Positions 24,589-31,951 of a stretch of 38,506 nucleotides of DNA are shown here, piece after piece. This DNA is from an uncultured Clostridia bacterium (lineage in GTDB: Bacteria > Bacillota > Clostridia > TANB77 > CAG-508). Made by a program: the position numbers and the translations under genes. Location: positions 1 to 38,506 of the forward strand of contig CAKPCF010000014.1 in NCBI GenBank assembly GCA_934141445.1, given 5' to 3'. Position 1 is the first letter of the stretch, and each line of letters opens with the position of its first letter. A model generated the notes under the pieces. It was not told the origin of the DNA. It saw nothing but the letters and a program-made list of their open reading frames with translations, and did no database searches.

Positions 24589-25179
24589 ATGAATAAAGAA
24601 AAAATATCTTCAACCAATTCTGTTAATTCTTATGAGTTAACTAATAATTTAATAGAAATTGATGAAAATAAATCAGCTATCTCTAAGGAAGACATTGCTG
24701 AATTTAAGGAAATTATCAAAGATATTGCTGAAAACTCAAATGTAACTGCATTAAAGGACCATATTCAACACATAAATTCATCAAGATATGCTCATTGTGA
24801 AGAAGTTGCCCTTTATACTTTCTTAATATGCAAAAAATTGAAATTAGATTATATTTCAGCTGCTCGTGGTGCAATGTTACATGATTTCTATTTTTATAAT
24901 TGGAGAAATAAACATGTTGAAGGTCAAAAAAAATTTCATTTATTTAGGCATCCTAGAATTGCTTTAGAAAATGCTTTAGATATATTTGATTTAAATGATA
25001 TGGAAAAGGATATTATTGTAAAACACATGTGGCCATTAACAATTGTGCCACCTAAATTTAAAGAAAGCTACATAGTTACTTTAGTAGATAAATATTGTGC
25101 AACAAAAGAATTCTTTAAATTTTTAAAAATCAAAAAAAGTACTAAACTACTTGAATCTGGCAAAACAAGTGAAAAATAA
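24589..25179 (+). CDS. HD-domain protein, predicted metal-dependent phosphohydrolase
   Basis: 196 residues. The first 50 are acidic and probably flexible. The HD domain follows: His58/His61, Arg66 and His69 (SSRYAHCEEVA), the diagnostic His98-Asp99 (GAMLHDF), further His109 and His121 (FRHPRIA), His146 (KHMWPL) and the closing Asp167 (LVDKYCA). HD proteins hydrolyse phosphate esters, often of nucleotides. This subfamily, with LGLDY-like KLKLDYISAARGAMLHDFY, is widespread in Clostridia, and I know of no proven substrate. The ribosome site is modest (AAAGGA 13 bases before ATG). It is between dapA (68 bases after it) and dapB (60 bases before it) on the same strand, so the three are probably co-transcribed. 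Confidence 0.85.
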   Translation: MNKEKISSTNSVNSYELTNNLIEIDENKSAISKEDIAEFKEIIKDIAENSNVTALKDHIQHINSSRYAHCEEVALYTFLICKKLKLDYISAARGAMLHDFYFYNWRNKHVEGQKKFHLFRHPRIALENALDIFDLNDMEKDIIVKHMWPLTIVPPKFKESYIVTLVDKYCATKEFFKFLKIKKSTKLLESGKTSEK

Positions 25180-25239
25180 TATATAAAATTAACAATATAA
25201 TTTGTAAAAATAATAATTATAATAAAAAGGAGATTTAAT

Positions 25240-25989
25240 ATGCTTAAAGTTTTAATAAATGGTTGTAATGGAAAAATGGGTCAAGTTCTTGCCACTCAAA
25301 TAAGAGAAACTCAAGATGTTGAAGTTATTTGTGGTGTTGACAGAATAGATACTGGTGACAACTCTTTTCCTGTTTTTACAGATACACATTCTATCGATAT
25401 AATACCAGATGTTATTATAGATTTCTCTGTTCCAGCAGCAACATTTCCAATTCTAGAATTTGCCAAGAAAAATAATATTCCTATAGTAATTGCAACTACT
25501 GGATTTAGTGATAAAGAACAACAAAAAATAAATGAATATTCTAATTCATTACCAATTTTTCAATCTTCAAATATGTCTTACGAAATAAATTTAATGGCAA
25601 AATTGGTTGCTTCTTTAGCACAAAAATTACCTTCTTCTGATATTGAAATTATTGAAACTCATCACAATAGGAAAGTTGATGCACCAAGCGGAACAGCACT
25701 TATACTTGCCAACAGTATAAATGAAGCTTGTGATAACTCTTTTTATTACGAATATGATAGACATTCAAAACGAGAAAAACGTTCAAAGAACGAAATTGGC
25801 ATTCACTCATTGCGTGGTGGAACCGAAGCTGGAAAGCATACAGTTATATTCTTTGGAAATAATGAATCTTTAGAAATTACCCACAATGTAACATCTCGTA
25901 GTGTTTTTGCAGATGGAGCTATTAAAGCTGCAGAATTTATTATACACAAAGATAATGGTATGTATTCTATGAATGACTTATGTAAATAA
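25240..25989 (+). CDS. dapB: 4-hydroxy-tetrahydrodipicolinate reductase
   Basis: Second step of the diaminopimelate/lysine branch, reducing the DapA product with NAD(P)H. The 249 residues start MLKVLINGCNGKMGQ, with the GXXGXMG nucleotide fingerprint. IIDFSVPAATF, ATTGFS and the family signature ETHHNRKVDAPSGTAL, with the catalytic His-His and Lys, are all present; RGGTEAGKHTV follows. AAAAGGAG lies before the ATG. A clean terminator follows at 26029-26056. Confidence 0.97.
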   Translation: MLKVLINGCNGKMGQVLATQIRETQDVEVICGVDRIDTGDNSFPVFTDTHSIDIIPDVIIDFSVPAATFPILEFAKKNNIPIVIATTGFSDKEQQKINEYSNSLPIFQSSNMSYEINLMAKLVASLAQKLPSSDIEIIETHHNRKVDAPSGTALILANSINEACDNSFYYEYDRHSKREKRSKNEIGIHSLRGGTEAGKHTVIFFGNNESLEITHNVTSRSVFADGAIKAAEFIIHKDNGMYSMNDLCK

Positions 25990-26028
25990 TATATAATTAC
26001 ATATATGCACAATTGATATTTATATTTT

Positions 26029-26056
26029 AAAAGGCATTTTCTCAAATGCCTTTTTT
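26029..26056 (+). terminator. Intrinsic terminator of the dapA-HD-dapB operon
   Basis: Perfect 11-bp arms 26029-26039 and 26044-26054, a 4-base loop and six T. It lies about 40 bases after the dapB stop. Confidence 0.9.
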
Positions 26057-26189
26057 CTATAAACTTCAAATATCAATTATTTCTTCATATTTCAAAGCAT
26101 ATTCCAGAACAGAATAGAAAACTCGTACAAAGCCATTTTTTATATTTCCAGTTCAACAGACTAAAACTAAAACATAAAATGTAACACAA

Positions 26190-26313
26190 AAAAGCGTAGT
26201 TTACGCTACACTTTTGTTGTTACCCCCATAATATTTTATTGCTTTTTTTCTTATTTTGAAATAAAGAATTAGATTACAAAAAAATATGAATTTTTGAAAT
26301 AAATCAATATCTA
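26190..26313 (-). ncRNA. Candidate small RNA between dapB and the J-domain gene
   Basis: A complete minus-strand transcription unit without a convincing ORF: promoter at 26320-26347, about 120 bases, then a hairpin with perfect 6-bp arms (AGCGTA / TACGCT, about 26194-26208) followed by six T. The transcript contains GGGGG followed by TAACAAC just before the hairpin. The flanks of the hairpin also pair partly (26181-26222 overall). An ATG overlapping the G run opens a frame of only 7 codons with no ribosome site. It matches no RNA family I recognise. It could instead be the long 3' end of the J-domain gene transcript. Confidence 0.45.
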
Positions 26314-26319
26314 ACAATT

Positions 26320-26347
26320 ATTATACTATCTATATAAAAAATTTCAA
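26320..26347 (-). promoter_or_regulatory. Promoter of the candidate small RNA
   Basis: On the minus strand TTGAAA (26347-26342) and TATAAT (26325-26320) are 16 bases apart. It lies about 75 bases downstream of the J-domain gene stop codon and points away from it, toward the G/C-containing hairpin. Confidence 0.6.
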
Positions 26348-26419
26348 GTATTTTTCGAATAGTTTTTTTCATCTTTTTTCCTCTTTATGTAGAAAAATGT
26401 TGAATTTTGTCATTTAAAA

Positions 26420-27007
26420 TTATTTATAGTAAAAGAAATACTCATCATCTTCTATATCTGGTTTATTTACAATTGTGAAGTTATTTGGATAATCCATTTT
26501 TTTCGTTTCACTCTTAACAGGTACAAATTTTAAATAATCTAAAAATGTAAAAAATATCATCATACATATTACAAATAAAAATGCTAAAAATATCATAATT
26601 TTCTGTTTAATTTTCAATGTATCAAATTTTTCTGATACAAAATCTTCTGTTGGCCTTATATGAGAATCATAAAATTTAGAATAAAAATTATTTGTATAAT
26701 TTTCTTTATATTTATTTGAATTTGATTCTTCATTAACTTTATTTGAAGCATAATTGTAAAAATCACTTGCCATATCATTTAAGTCACTCTTCTGCTGATT
26801 CTCTAGTTCTATATCATATTCATTTCGTAATTTTTCATCAGATAATACTTCATAAGCTTCATTTATCTTCATTGACATATCTTCAGCAATTTTTTTATCT
26901 CCATTATACACATCTGGATGATATTTTTTAATTAGTGCCTTGTATGACTTACGAATTTCAGATTTACTTGCATCATTTTTTATATTTAAAATTTCATAAT
27001 AGTTCAT
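26420..27007 (-). CDS. Membrane-anchored J-domain protein
   Basis: 195 residues. Residues 1-65 are a J domain (MNYYEILNIKNDASKSEIRKSY) with the HPD motif at 30-32 (KKYHPDVYNGD), which stimulates ATP hydrolysis by DnaK-type chaperones. A charged linker rich in Asn, Glu and Lys follows. One membrane helix (about 133-155) and a short polar C-terminal segment close the protein. It has no Gly/Phe region or zinc-finger, so it is not DnaJ itself but a type III J protein that would place DnaK activity at the membrane. GGAG precedes the ATG and there is a good promoter at 27037-27065. No functional partner is evident nearby. Confidence 0.88.
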   Translation of the reverse strand: MNYYEILNIKNDASKSEIRKSYKALIKKYHPDVYNGDKKIAEDMSMKINEAYEVLSDEKLRNEYDIELENQQKSDLNDMASDFYNYASNKVNEESNSNKYKENYTNNFYSKFYDSHIRPTEDFVSEKFDTLKIKQKIMIFLAFLFVICMMIFFTFLDYLKFVPVKSETKKMDYPNNFTIVNKPDIEDDEYFFYYK

Positions 27008-27036
27008 AAATTCTCCAAAATCTTTTATTTATATTT

Positions 27037-27065
27037 ATTATACTTTATTTCAAAATTTAAGACAA
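27037..27065 (-). promoter_or_regulatory. Promoter of the J-domain gene
   Basis: On the minus strand TTGTCT (27065-27060) and TATAAT (27042-27037) are 17 bases apart; the leader to the ATG at 27007 is about 23 bases. Confidence 0.8.
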
Positions 27066-27129
27066 TACAAAAAAACATATTTCATACATATTTATATTGC
27101 ATGAAATCTAACAATCGTTTTCCACAAAA

Positions 27130-27161
27130 AAAGATGACAATCAATTAAAATTGTCATCTTT
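27130..27161 (-). terminator. Intrinsic terminator of pyk
   Basis: Perfect arms of 12 bases (27130-27141 and 27150-27161) with an 8-base loop, followed on the minus strand by TTTTT. It starts about 35 bases past the pyk stop codon. Confidence 0.9.
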
Positions 27162-27194
27162 AAATTATATCAAAATAAAATTTTCAGTTTAAAA

Positions 27195-28631
27195 TTAGAT
27201 AACAGCATATCCACCAATCATTTTGCTTTCTTTAACACCATTTACAAAATTGTGTCCTCCAGCTAAAATAACTTTATCTCCATTTTCTAATATTCCCTTA
27301 ACTTTTAATTTTTCAATTCCAGCTTCAACTGTTTTATCTGTATTTTCAGCAGAATCAACATAAACTGGATATACATTCCAAGCTAATCCTAATTGACGGA
27401 ATGTTCTCTTATTATCTGTAACAGCTAAGATTGGGCATCCAGCTCCCATTCCAGCTAATCTTCTAGCAGAATTACCAGAATTTGTATAGCATACAATAGC
27501 ATCAACTTTCATGTTTTTAGCCATTACACATGTTGAATAAGCAATATTATCTTCTAATGTATTTAATTCGATGTTTGTATTTTCATCAAATCTCTTCCAG
27601 TAGTTAATTGTTGGTTCAACTCTTTTAGCTATTTTATCCATTGTTTGGATACATTCTAATGGGAATTTACCCATAGCACATTCACCAGAAAGCATGATTG
27701 CACTTGTTCTATCATAAATAGCATTAGCAACATCTGATGCTTCAGCTCTTGTTGGTAATGGATTGCTCATCATTGATTCTAGCATTTGTGTAGCTGTAAT
27801 AGCTGGTTTATTTCCTCTATTAGCTAATTTGATGAATTTCTTTTGCATTACAGGTGGTTCTGTAAAGTCTGTTTCAGTAGCCATATCACCACGAGCTATC
27901 ATTTGAGCATCAGCTGCTTTTACGATATCTTCCATGTTTGATAAACCTTCAACATTTTCAACTTTAGTAATAATTTTAATATCTTTACCACCATTTTCAT
28001 CTAATACTTTTCTAACTTGCGCAATATCATCTAAATTTCTTGCAAATGAAATTGCAACATAATCATATTCATGTGCACAAGCTGCTTTTAAATCGTTTAT
28101 ATCCTTTTCTTTTAAAGCTGGTAAACGAATTATTGTTCCTGGTAAATTCATAGTTTTTCTACTTCCTAAAGGATTACCATGAATTACTGTACAATGAATA
28201 TCTTTGTCAACGATTTCATCAACTCTTAATTCGATTGCACCATCATCTATTAAAATTTTTGTTCCTGGTTGTACATCTTTATATAAGTTTTTGTATGTTA
28301 CAGAAACTTTATCTTTATCTCCAATAATATCTTCGTTAACTAAAACGAATTTTTGTCCATCTTCTAATGGAATTTTTTCATTCTTTCCAGTAACTAACAT
28401 TCCTGTTCTTATTTCTGGACCTTGCATGTCCAAAATCATAGGAACTGGTAAATCGTATTGTTCTCTTAGTTTGATAATTTCTTGTGTTTTCCATTCTTGT
28501 TCATCATAGCTACCGTGTGAGTAGTTAATTCTGCATACATTTAATCCTGCATCAAATAATTCTTTTAATCTGTTTTCACTAGATGGTCCGATTGTTCCAA
28601 CAATCTTTGTTTTTCTTAAATCTGATTTCAT
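27195..28631 (-). CDS. pyk: Pyruvate kinase
   Basis: Last ATP-forming step of glycolysis: phosphoenolpyruvate + ADP to pyruvate + ATP. The 478 residues match the length of forms without the extra C-terminal PEP-utiliser-like domain seen in Bacillus Pyk. Visible: TKIVGTIGPSS, INYSHG, GPEIRTG with the Glu that marks K+-dependent enzymes, catalytic Lys and metal Glu in ITKVENVEG, metal Asp in MIARGDM, TATQMLESM and SAIMLSGECAMGKFP. The usual LDTKGPEIR reads LDMQGPEIR, and ARGDLG reads ARGDMA, so it is a somewhat divergent branch, but catalytic residues remain. The gene stands alone between its own promoter and terminator. The GAGGGG ribosome site is strong. Confidence 0.96.
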   Translation of the reverse strand: MKSDLRKTKIVGTIGPSSENRLKELFDAGLNVCRINYSHGSYDEQEWKTQEIIKLREQYDLPVPMILDMQGPEIRTGMLVTGKNEKIPLEDGQKFVLVNEDIIGDKDKVSVTYKNLYKDVQPGTKILIDDGAIELRVDEIVDKDIHCTVIHGNPLGSRKTMNLPGTIIRLPALKEKDINDLKAACAHEYDYVAISFARNLDDIAQVRKVLDENGGKDIKIITKVENVEGLSNMEDIVKAADAQMIARGDMATETDFTEPPVMQKKFIKLANRGNKPAITATQMLESMMSNPLPTRAEASDVANAIYDRTSAIMLSGECAMGKFPLECIQTMDKIAKRVEPTINYWKRFDENTNIELNTLEDNIAYSTCVMAKNMKVDAIVCYTNSGNSARRLAGMGAGCPILAVTDNKRTFRQLGLAWNVYPVYVDSAENTDKTVEAGIEKLKVKGILENGDKVILAGGHNFVNGVKESKMIGGYAVI

Positions 28632-28665
28632 ATTTCTACCCCTCTTCTTTTTTTAATCATTAACT

Positions 28666-28693
28666 AGTATAACACAAAATGCAAATTTTTCAA
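28666..28693 (-). promoter_or_regulatory. Promoter of pyk
   Basis: On the minus strand TTGAAA (28693-28688) and TATACT (28671-28666) are 16 bases apart; the leader is about 30 bases. Confidence 0.75.
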
Positions 28694-28798
28694 GTATTTT
28701 TCTAAAGTATTTTTACTATCTATTTGATTTTTTTCTCTTTTTCCTGATGTATCAAAAAATTCAATATTATACTTTTTACTAATTATTTATAAAAATAC

Positions 28799-28838
28799 AA
28801 AAAGGCCGTGTGCACCGAATGATGCACACAGCCTTTTT
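28799..28838 (-). terminator. GC-rich terminator after the 66-residue gene
   Basis: Arms 28799-28813 and 28824-28838 pair with one mismatch (AAAAAGGC, then GTGTGC) and are followed by T runs. It is 14 bases past the small gene's stop, and its G/C content matches the small gene and not its AT-rich surroundings. It also ends any glgP read-through. Confidence 0.85.
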
Positions 28839-28851
28839 GTTGCAAAGCACT

Positions 28852-29052
28852 TTAGATATGCTTTGCCCTAGCCTGTTCCAGCTTCTTCATAATATGATGA
28901 TGTCTATTTTTCTGTGCCTGTCTTGCTTCTTCCTGCTTTGTTTTGGCAGAGTAAGCAAATACCTCCTCTACATTTCCACCATCCAAGTTATGTGCAAGAC
29001 TTCCTGCATAGCTATCCTTCTTCCGACCAACATCATGTCTTCTACGTGCCAT
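28852..29052 (-). CDS. Orphan 66-residue basic protein of higher GC
   Basis: I do not recognise this protein. It begins MARRRHDVGRKKDSYAGS, has a middle GGNVEEVFAYSAK and a strongly charged C-terminus rich in Gln, Arg, His and Lys (NRHHHIMKKLEQARAKHI), likely helical. It has no membrane segment and no Cys. AAAGGAG lies 6 bases before the ATG, a consensus promoter lies at 29115-29143 and a GC-rich terminator follows, so it is expressed as its own unit. By hand count the coding sequence is about 43% G+C, against about 20-35% in neighbouring genes, and it uses GC-ending codons uncommon here, which suggests transfer from another bacterium. Nucleic-acid binding is a guess from charge only. Confidence 0.8.
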   Translation of the reverse strand: MARRRHDVGRKKDSYAGSLAHNLDGGNVEEVFAYSAKTKQEEARQAQKNRHHHIMKKLEQARAKHI

Positions 29053-29082
29053 AAGAATCTCCTTTCGACACTAACAAACAAT

Positions 29083-29103
29083 TAGGTTTCATATAAAAAC
29101 CTA
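29083..29103 (-). promoter_or_regulatory. Stem-loop in the leader of the 66-residue gene
   Basis: 7-bp arms (TAGGTTT / AAACCTA) with a short A/T loop, between the -10 box and the ribosome site. It would fold in the 5' leader; any control function is inference. Confidence 0.4.
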
Positions 29104-29114
29104 CGAACATAACT

Positions 29115-29143
29115 ATTATACTACATGTTTACATAAAAGTAAA
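29115..29143 (-). promoter_or_regulatory. Promoter and overlapping inverted repeat upstream of the 66-residue gene
   Basis: On the minus strand TTTACT (29143-29138) and TATAAT (29120-29115) are 17 bases apart. The -35 box is inside the inverted repeat GTTTAC-N6-GTAAAC, a possible operator. The -35 box lies 3 bases beyond the glgP stop codon, so promoter and glgP end fit together without spare sequence. Confidence 0.7.
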
Positions 29144-29145
29144 CC

Positions 29146-31704
29146 TTATTTTTCAATCCATTTTACAAGATCTAGATTTTCAGAATCTATAAGCATCTCA
29201 TGTTTTGGCATTACTCTAAATGTATATCCGAAATTTCCACCTGTTGTTAAATCTAAAGTTGCTTCATAGAAGCTCTTTCCATTTTCTTCACCGATTTTGT
29301 TCATTTCCTCTGTATATACATTTTTAACAGTTCCATTATCTTGAACTTGTCCAAAATATACTTGTACTTCTGCATTATTTTCATCTATATTAGGAAATTC
29401 AACTTCACAGTTTACTGTAATTTGAGTTCCTGCATTGAATTTACCATTATCTACATTTCTATCCTGTGTAATTTTGATGTTTTTCCAATTTTGTTTTACA
29501 TTTCTTTTCCAATCAACAAAGCTCATAACATTGTCTAGGTTTTGGAAATACTTTCTATTTAAATCACATAAAGGCATATATAAATCATTGATATAATCAA
29601 TAAGCATTCTAGATGTACTATACTTTCCACCAGTTGTTTTTATTGAATTTTTCATCAATGTTAACCATTCATTAGAAATTCCTCTTTGATCTTGATTATA
29701 ATAAGCTGGGATAATTTTATTTTCTAATAAATGATATAAGCTATTGCTATCAGCTTTATCTTGTTCCTCATAAGAATTATAGCTTGCATTTGTTCCAATA
29801 GCCCAACCATTTGTGCCATCATAACCTTCTGCCCACCAACCATCTAAAATACTGCAGTTTACAACACCATTTACAGATGCTTTTTCACCAGATGTTCCAG
29901 AGGCTTCCATTGGTCTTCTTGGATTATTAAGCCATACATCAACACCACTAATTAAGTAACGAGACATTCCAATATTGTAATTTTCTAGTATGAATATTTT
30001 TCCTTTAAATTGTGGCATTAAAGAAACTTCGTGAATGTATTTAATTAAGTCTTGTCCTTCTTTATCTTGTGGATGTGCTTTACCAGCAAAAACAATTTGA
30101 ACTGGTCGACTTTCGTCGTTTAAAATTTGTGTTAATCTTGCAATATCTTTAAAAATTAAAGTTGCTCTTTTGTATGTTGCAAATCTTCTTGCAAAACCAA
30201 TTGTTAAAGCTTTTGGATTTAAAGCATTTACTATTTCACCAATTTGGTCATATCCAATTCCACTATTTACATATCTTTCTGTAATATTTCGTTTTATCAA
30301 ACGCATCAACTTTTCTTTTCTTGCAATATGAGCAGCCCATAATCTATCATCTGGAATATTATCAATTCTTTGCCATGTAGAATCTTGTTCAATCTTATCT
30401 TGCCAATATGGTGGTAAATATTCATTATATAAAGCTTTCAAATTTGGAGCAAGCCATGTGCATGTATGAATTCCATTTGTTACATAAGTAATTGGAGATT
30501 CATCTTCTGCAATATTAGGCCATACTTCACTAAATAATTCTCTTGAAACTTCTCCATGTAATTTACTAACACCATTTTTCTTGCCAGCAATCTTTAATGC
30601 AAGTATTCCCATATTGAATCCTTGTTCAAAGCCTTCATTTTCTTTCATTCCAAGTTTTAAAAATTCTTCTCTTGAAATTCCTAATTTTGGCCAGAAATTA
30701 CTGAAATATTTTTCTACTAAAGTAACATCAAAAATATCATTTCCAGCTGGTACTGGTGTATGTGTTGTAAATACAGTTTCAACAGTTGCCATTTCTTTTG
30801 CAATTTCAAAAGAAACTTGTTTTTCTTGCATAATATTATAAATCAATTGTAAATTTAAGAATGATGAATGTCCTTCATTCATATGGTATAAAGTTGGTTT
30901 TAATCCAAGATATTTTAAAGCTTTAACTCCAGCCATACCAAGAACTATTTCTTGGCGAATTCTCATTTCTTTATCTCCACCATATAAACGAAGTGTTATA
31001 TTTCTTAAATCTTCATCATTTTGTTCAATATCTGAATCCATTAAATATAATTTAACTCTACCAACATTGATTTGCCATAATTTTAAATGTAAAATTCTAT
31101 CTCCTAATTCTACATCTATAATTACATCATCATCCATTTTATCTTTAACTGGTGATATTGGTAAATTATATAAATCTATATTATGATATTCTGAACATTG
31201 TTCTCCTCTACCATTTATTTTTTGATGGAAATAGCCATTTTTATATAGTAATCCCACTGCTACAAAAGGAATACCTAAATCACTAGCAGATTTTAAATGA
31301 TCACCAGATAAAATTCCAAGTCCACCTGAATAAATTGGAACAACTTCATCTAAACCATATTCAGCTGAAAAATATGCTATTAAATCTTTTTTGTTGTTTG
31401 GATATTTTTTATTAAACCAAGTATCTTTGCTGTTCATATAATTATCAAAATTTTCTACAACTTTATTATATTGTTTTAAAAATTCTTGATCTTCTGAAAC
31501 TTGTTCAATTTTACTTTGATTTACTAATTTTAAGAATTTTATTGGGTTTTTACCTACATTTTCCCATAAATCAATATCGATTGTTTGAAATAATTTTAAA
31601 AATTCTGTATTCCAAGACCACCATAAATTATTAGCAATTTCTGTTAAACGACTAATCTTTTCTGGAAGTTGTGGAACAACTGTAACTCTATTGAATATAT
31701 ACAT
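29146..31704 (-). CDS. glgP: Alpha-glucan (glycogen/maltodextrin) phosphorylase, DUF3417 type
   Basis: Cytoplasmic GT35 enzyme that releases glucose 1-phosphate from alpha-1,4-glucans with phosphate. The 852 residues include an N-terminal DUF3417 segment (PEKISRLTEIANNLWWSWN), the active-site stretch AYFSAEYGLDEVVPIYSGGLGILSGDHLKSASDLG, HMNEGHSSF, FTTHTPVPAGND, GFARRFATYKRATLI and the PLP-lysine region EASGTSGEKASVNG. The canonical SGTSNMK reads SGTSGEK, normal for this branch. A C-terminal beta-type extension of about 100 residues follows. The start has AGGAGG. It is not next to other glycogen genes here; the small orphan gene lies directly after it with its own promoter. Confidence 0.94.
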   Translation of the reverse strand: MYIFNRVTVVPQLPEKISRLTEIANNLWWSWNTEFLKLFQTIDIDLWENVGKNPIKFLKLVNQSKIEQVSEDQEFLKQYNKVVENFDNYMNSKDTWFNKKYPNNKKDLIAYFSAEYGLDEVVPIYSGGLGILSGDHLKSASDLGIPFVAVGLLYKNGYFHQKINGRGEQCSEYHNIDLYNLPISPVKDKMDDDVIIDVELGDRILHLKLWQINVGRVKLYLMDSDIEQNDEDLRNITLRLYGGDKEMRIRQEIVLGMAGVKALKYLGLKPTLYHMNEGHSSFLNLQLIYNIMQEKQVSFEIAKEMATVETVFTTHTPVPAGNDIFDVTLVEKYFSNFWPKLGISREEFLKLGMKENEGFEQGFNMGILALKIAGKKNGVSKLHGEVSRELFSEVWPNIAEDESPITYVTNGIHTCTWLAPNLKALYNEYLPPYWQDKIEQDSTWQRIDNIPDDRLWAAHIARKEKLMRLIKRNITERYVNSGIGYDQIGEIVNALNPKALTIGFARRFATYKRATLIFKDIARLTQILNDESRPVQIVFAGKAHPQDKEGQDLIKYIHEVSLMPQFKGKIFILENYNIGMSRYLISGVDVWLNNPRRPMEASGTSGEKASVNGVVNCSILDGWWAEGYDGTNGWAIGTNASYNSYEEQDKADSNSLYHLLENKIIPAYYNQDQRGISNEWLTLMKNSIKTTGGKYSTSRMLIDYINDLYMPLCDLNRKYFQNLDNVMSFVDWKRNVKQNWKNIKITQDRNVDNGKFNAGTQITVNCEVEFPNIDENNAEVQVYFGQVQDNGTVKNVYTEEMNKIGEENGKSFYEATLDLTTGGNFGYTFRVMPKHEMLIDSENLDLVKWIEK

Positions 31705-31761
31705 TTTATATATTCCTCCTTTGTAATTTTCCGTTTTTTTCTTATGCTTTTTAATATAATT

Positions 31762-31790
31762 ATTATCTATTATAATCTTATTTTTGTCAA
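31762..31790 (-). promoter_or_regulatory. Promoter of glgP
   Basis: On the minus strand TTGACA (31790-31785) and GATAAT (31767-31762) are 17 bases apart, with a leader of about 50 bases. Confidence 0.7.
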
Positions 31791-31912
31791 ATATTTTTGT
31801 AGTTTTTTCAAAATTATTTTATTATTTTTTCATTACATATTTGCAACATTTATATTAAATTTAAGTTACATTTATTTTTTTATGTATTTTTCATGTTTTT
31901 ATAAAATTTATG

Positions 31913-31921
31913 TGTTATAAT
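31913..31921 (+). promoter_or_regulatory. Extended -10 promoter of the 31952 orphan
   Basis: TG-T-TATAAT (31913-31921) is a perfect extended -10 element. No good -35 box is at the right distance. Transcription would start near 31928, only about 24 bases before the start codon at 31952. Confidence 0.55.
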
Positions 31922-31951
31922 GTAGTAAATTATTAGATTATGGAGGATATT

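Larger units (their letters stand above)
26057..26419. other. Intergenic region between convergent dapB and the J-domain gene
   Basis: About 360 bases. It holds the candidate small RNA unit with its promoter and terminator (26190-26347). I see nothing in 26057-26180 or 26348-26419 beyond AT-rich sequence. Confidence 0.6.

Noticed and set aside
25803..26069. 88-codon minus-strand frame over the end of dapB
   Set aside because: It is antisense to a well-conserved gene, crosses the dapB terminator and has no ribosome site.
31940..31951. ATG at 31940 as start of the orphan membrane protein
   Set aside because: This ATG overlaps the GGAGG that serves the ATG at 31952; there is no ribosome site before it.
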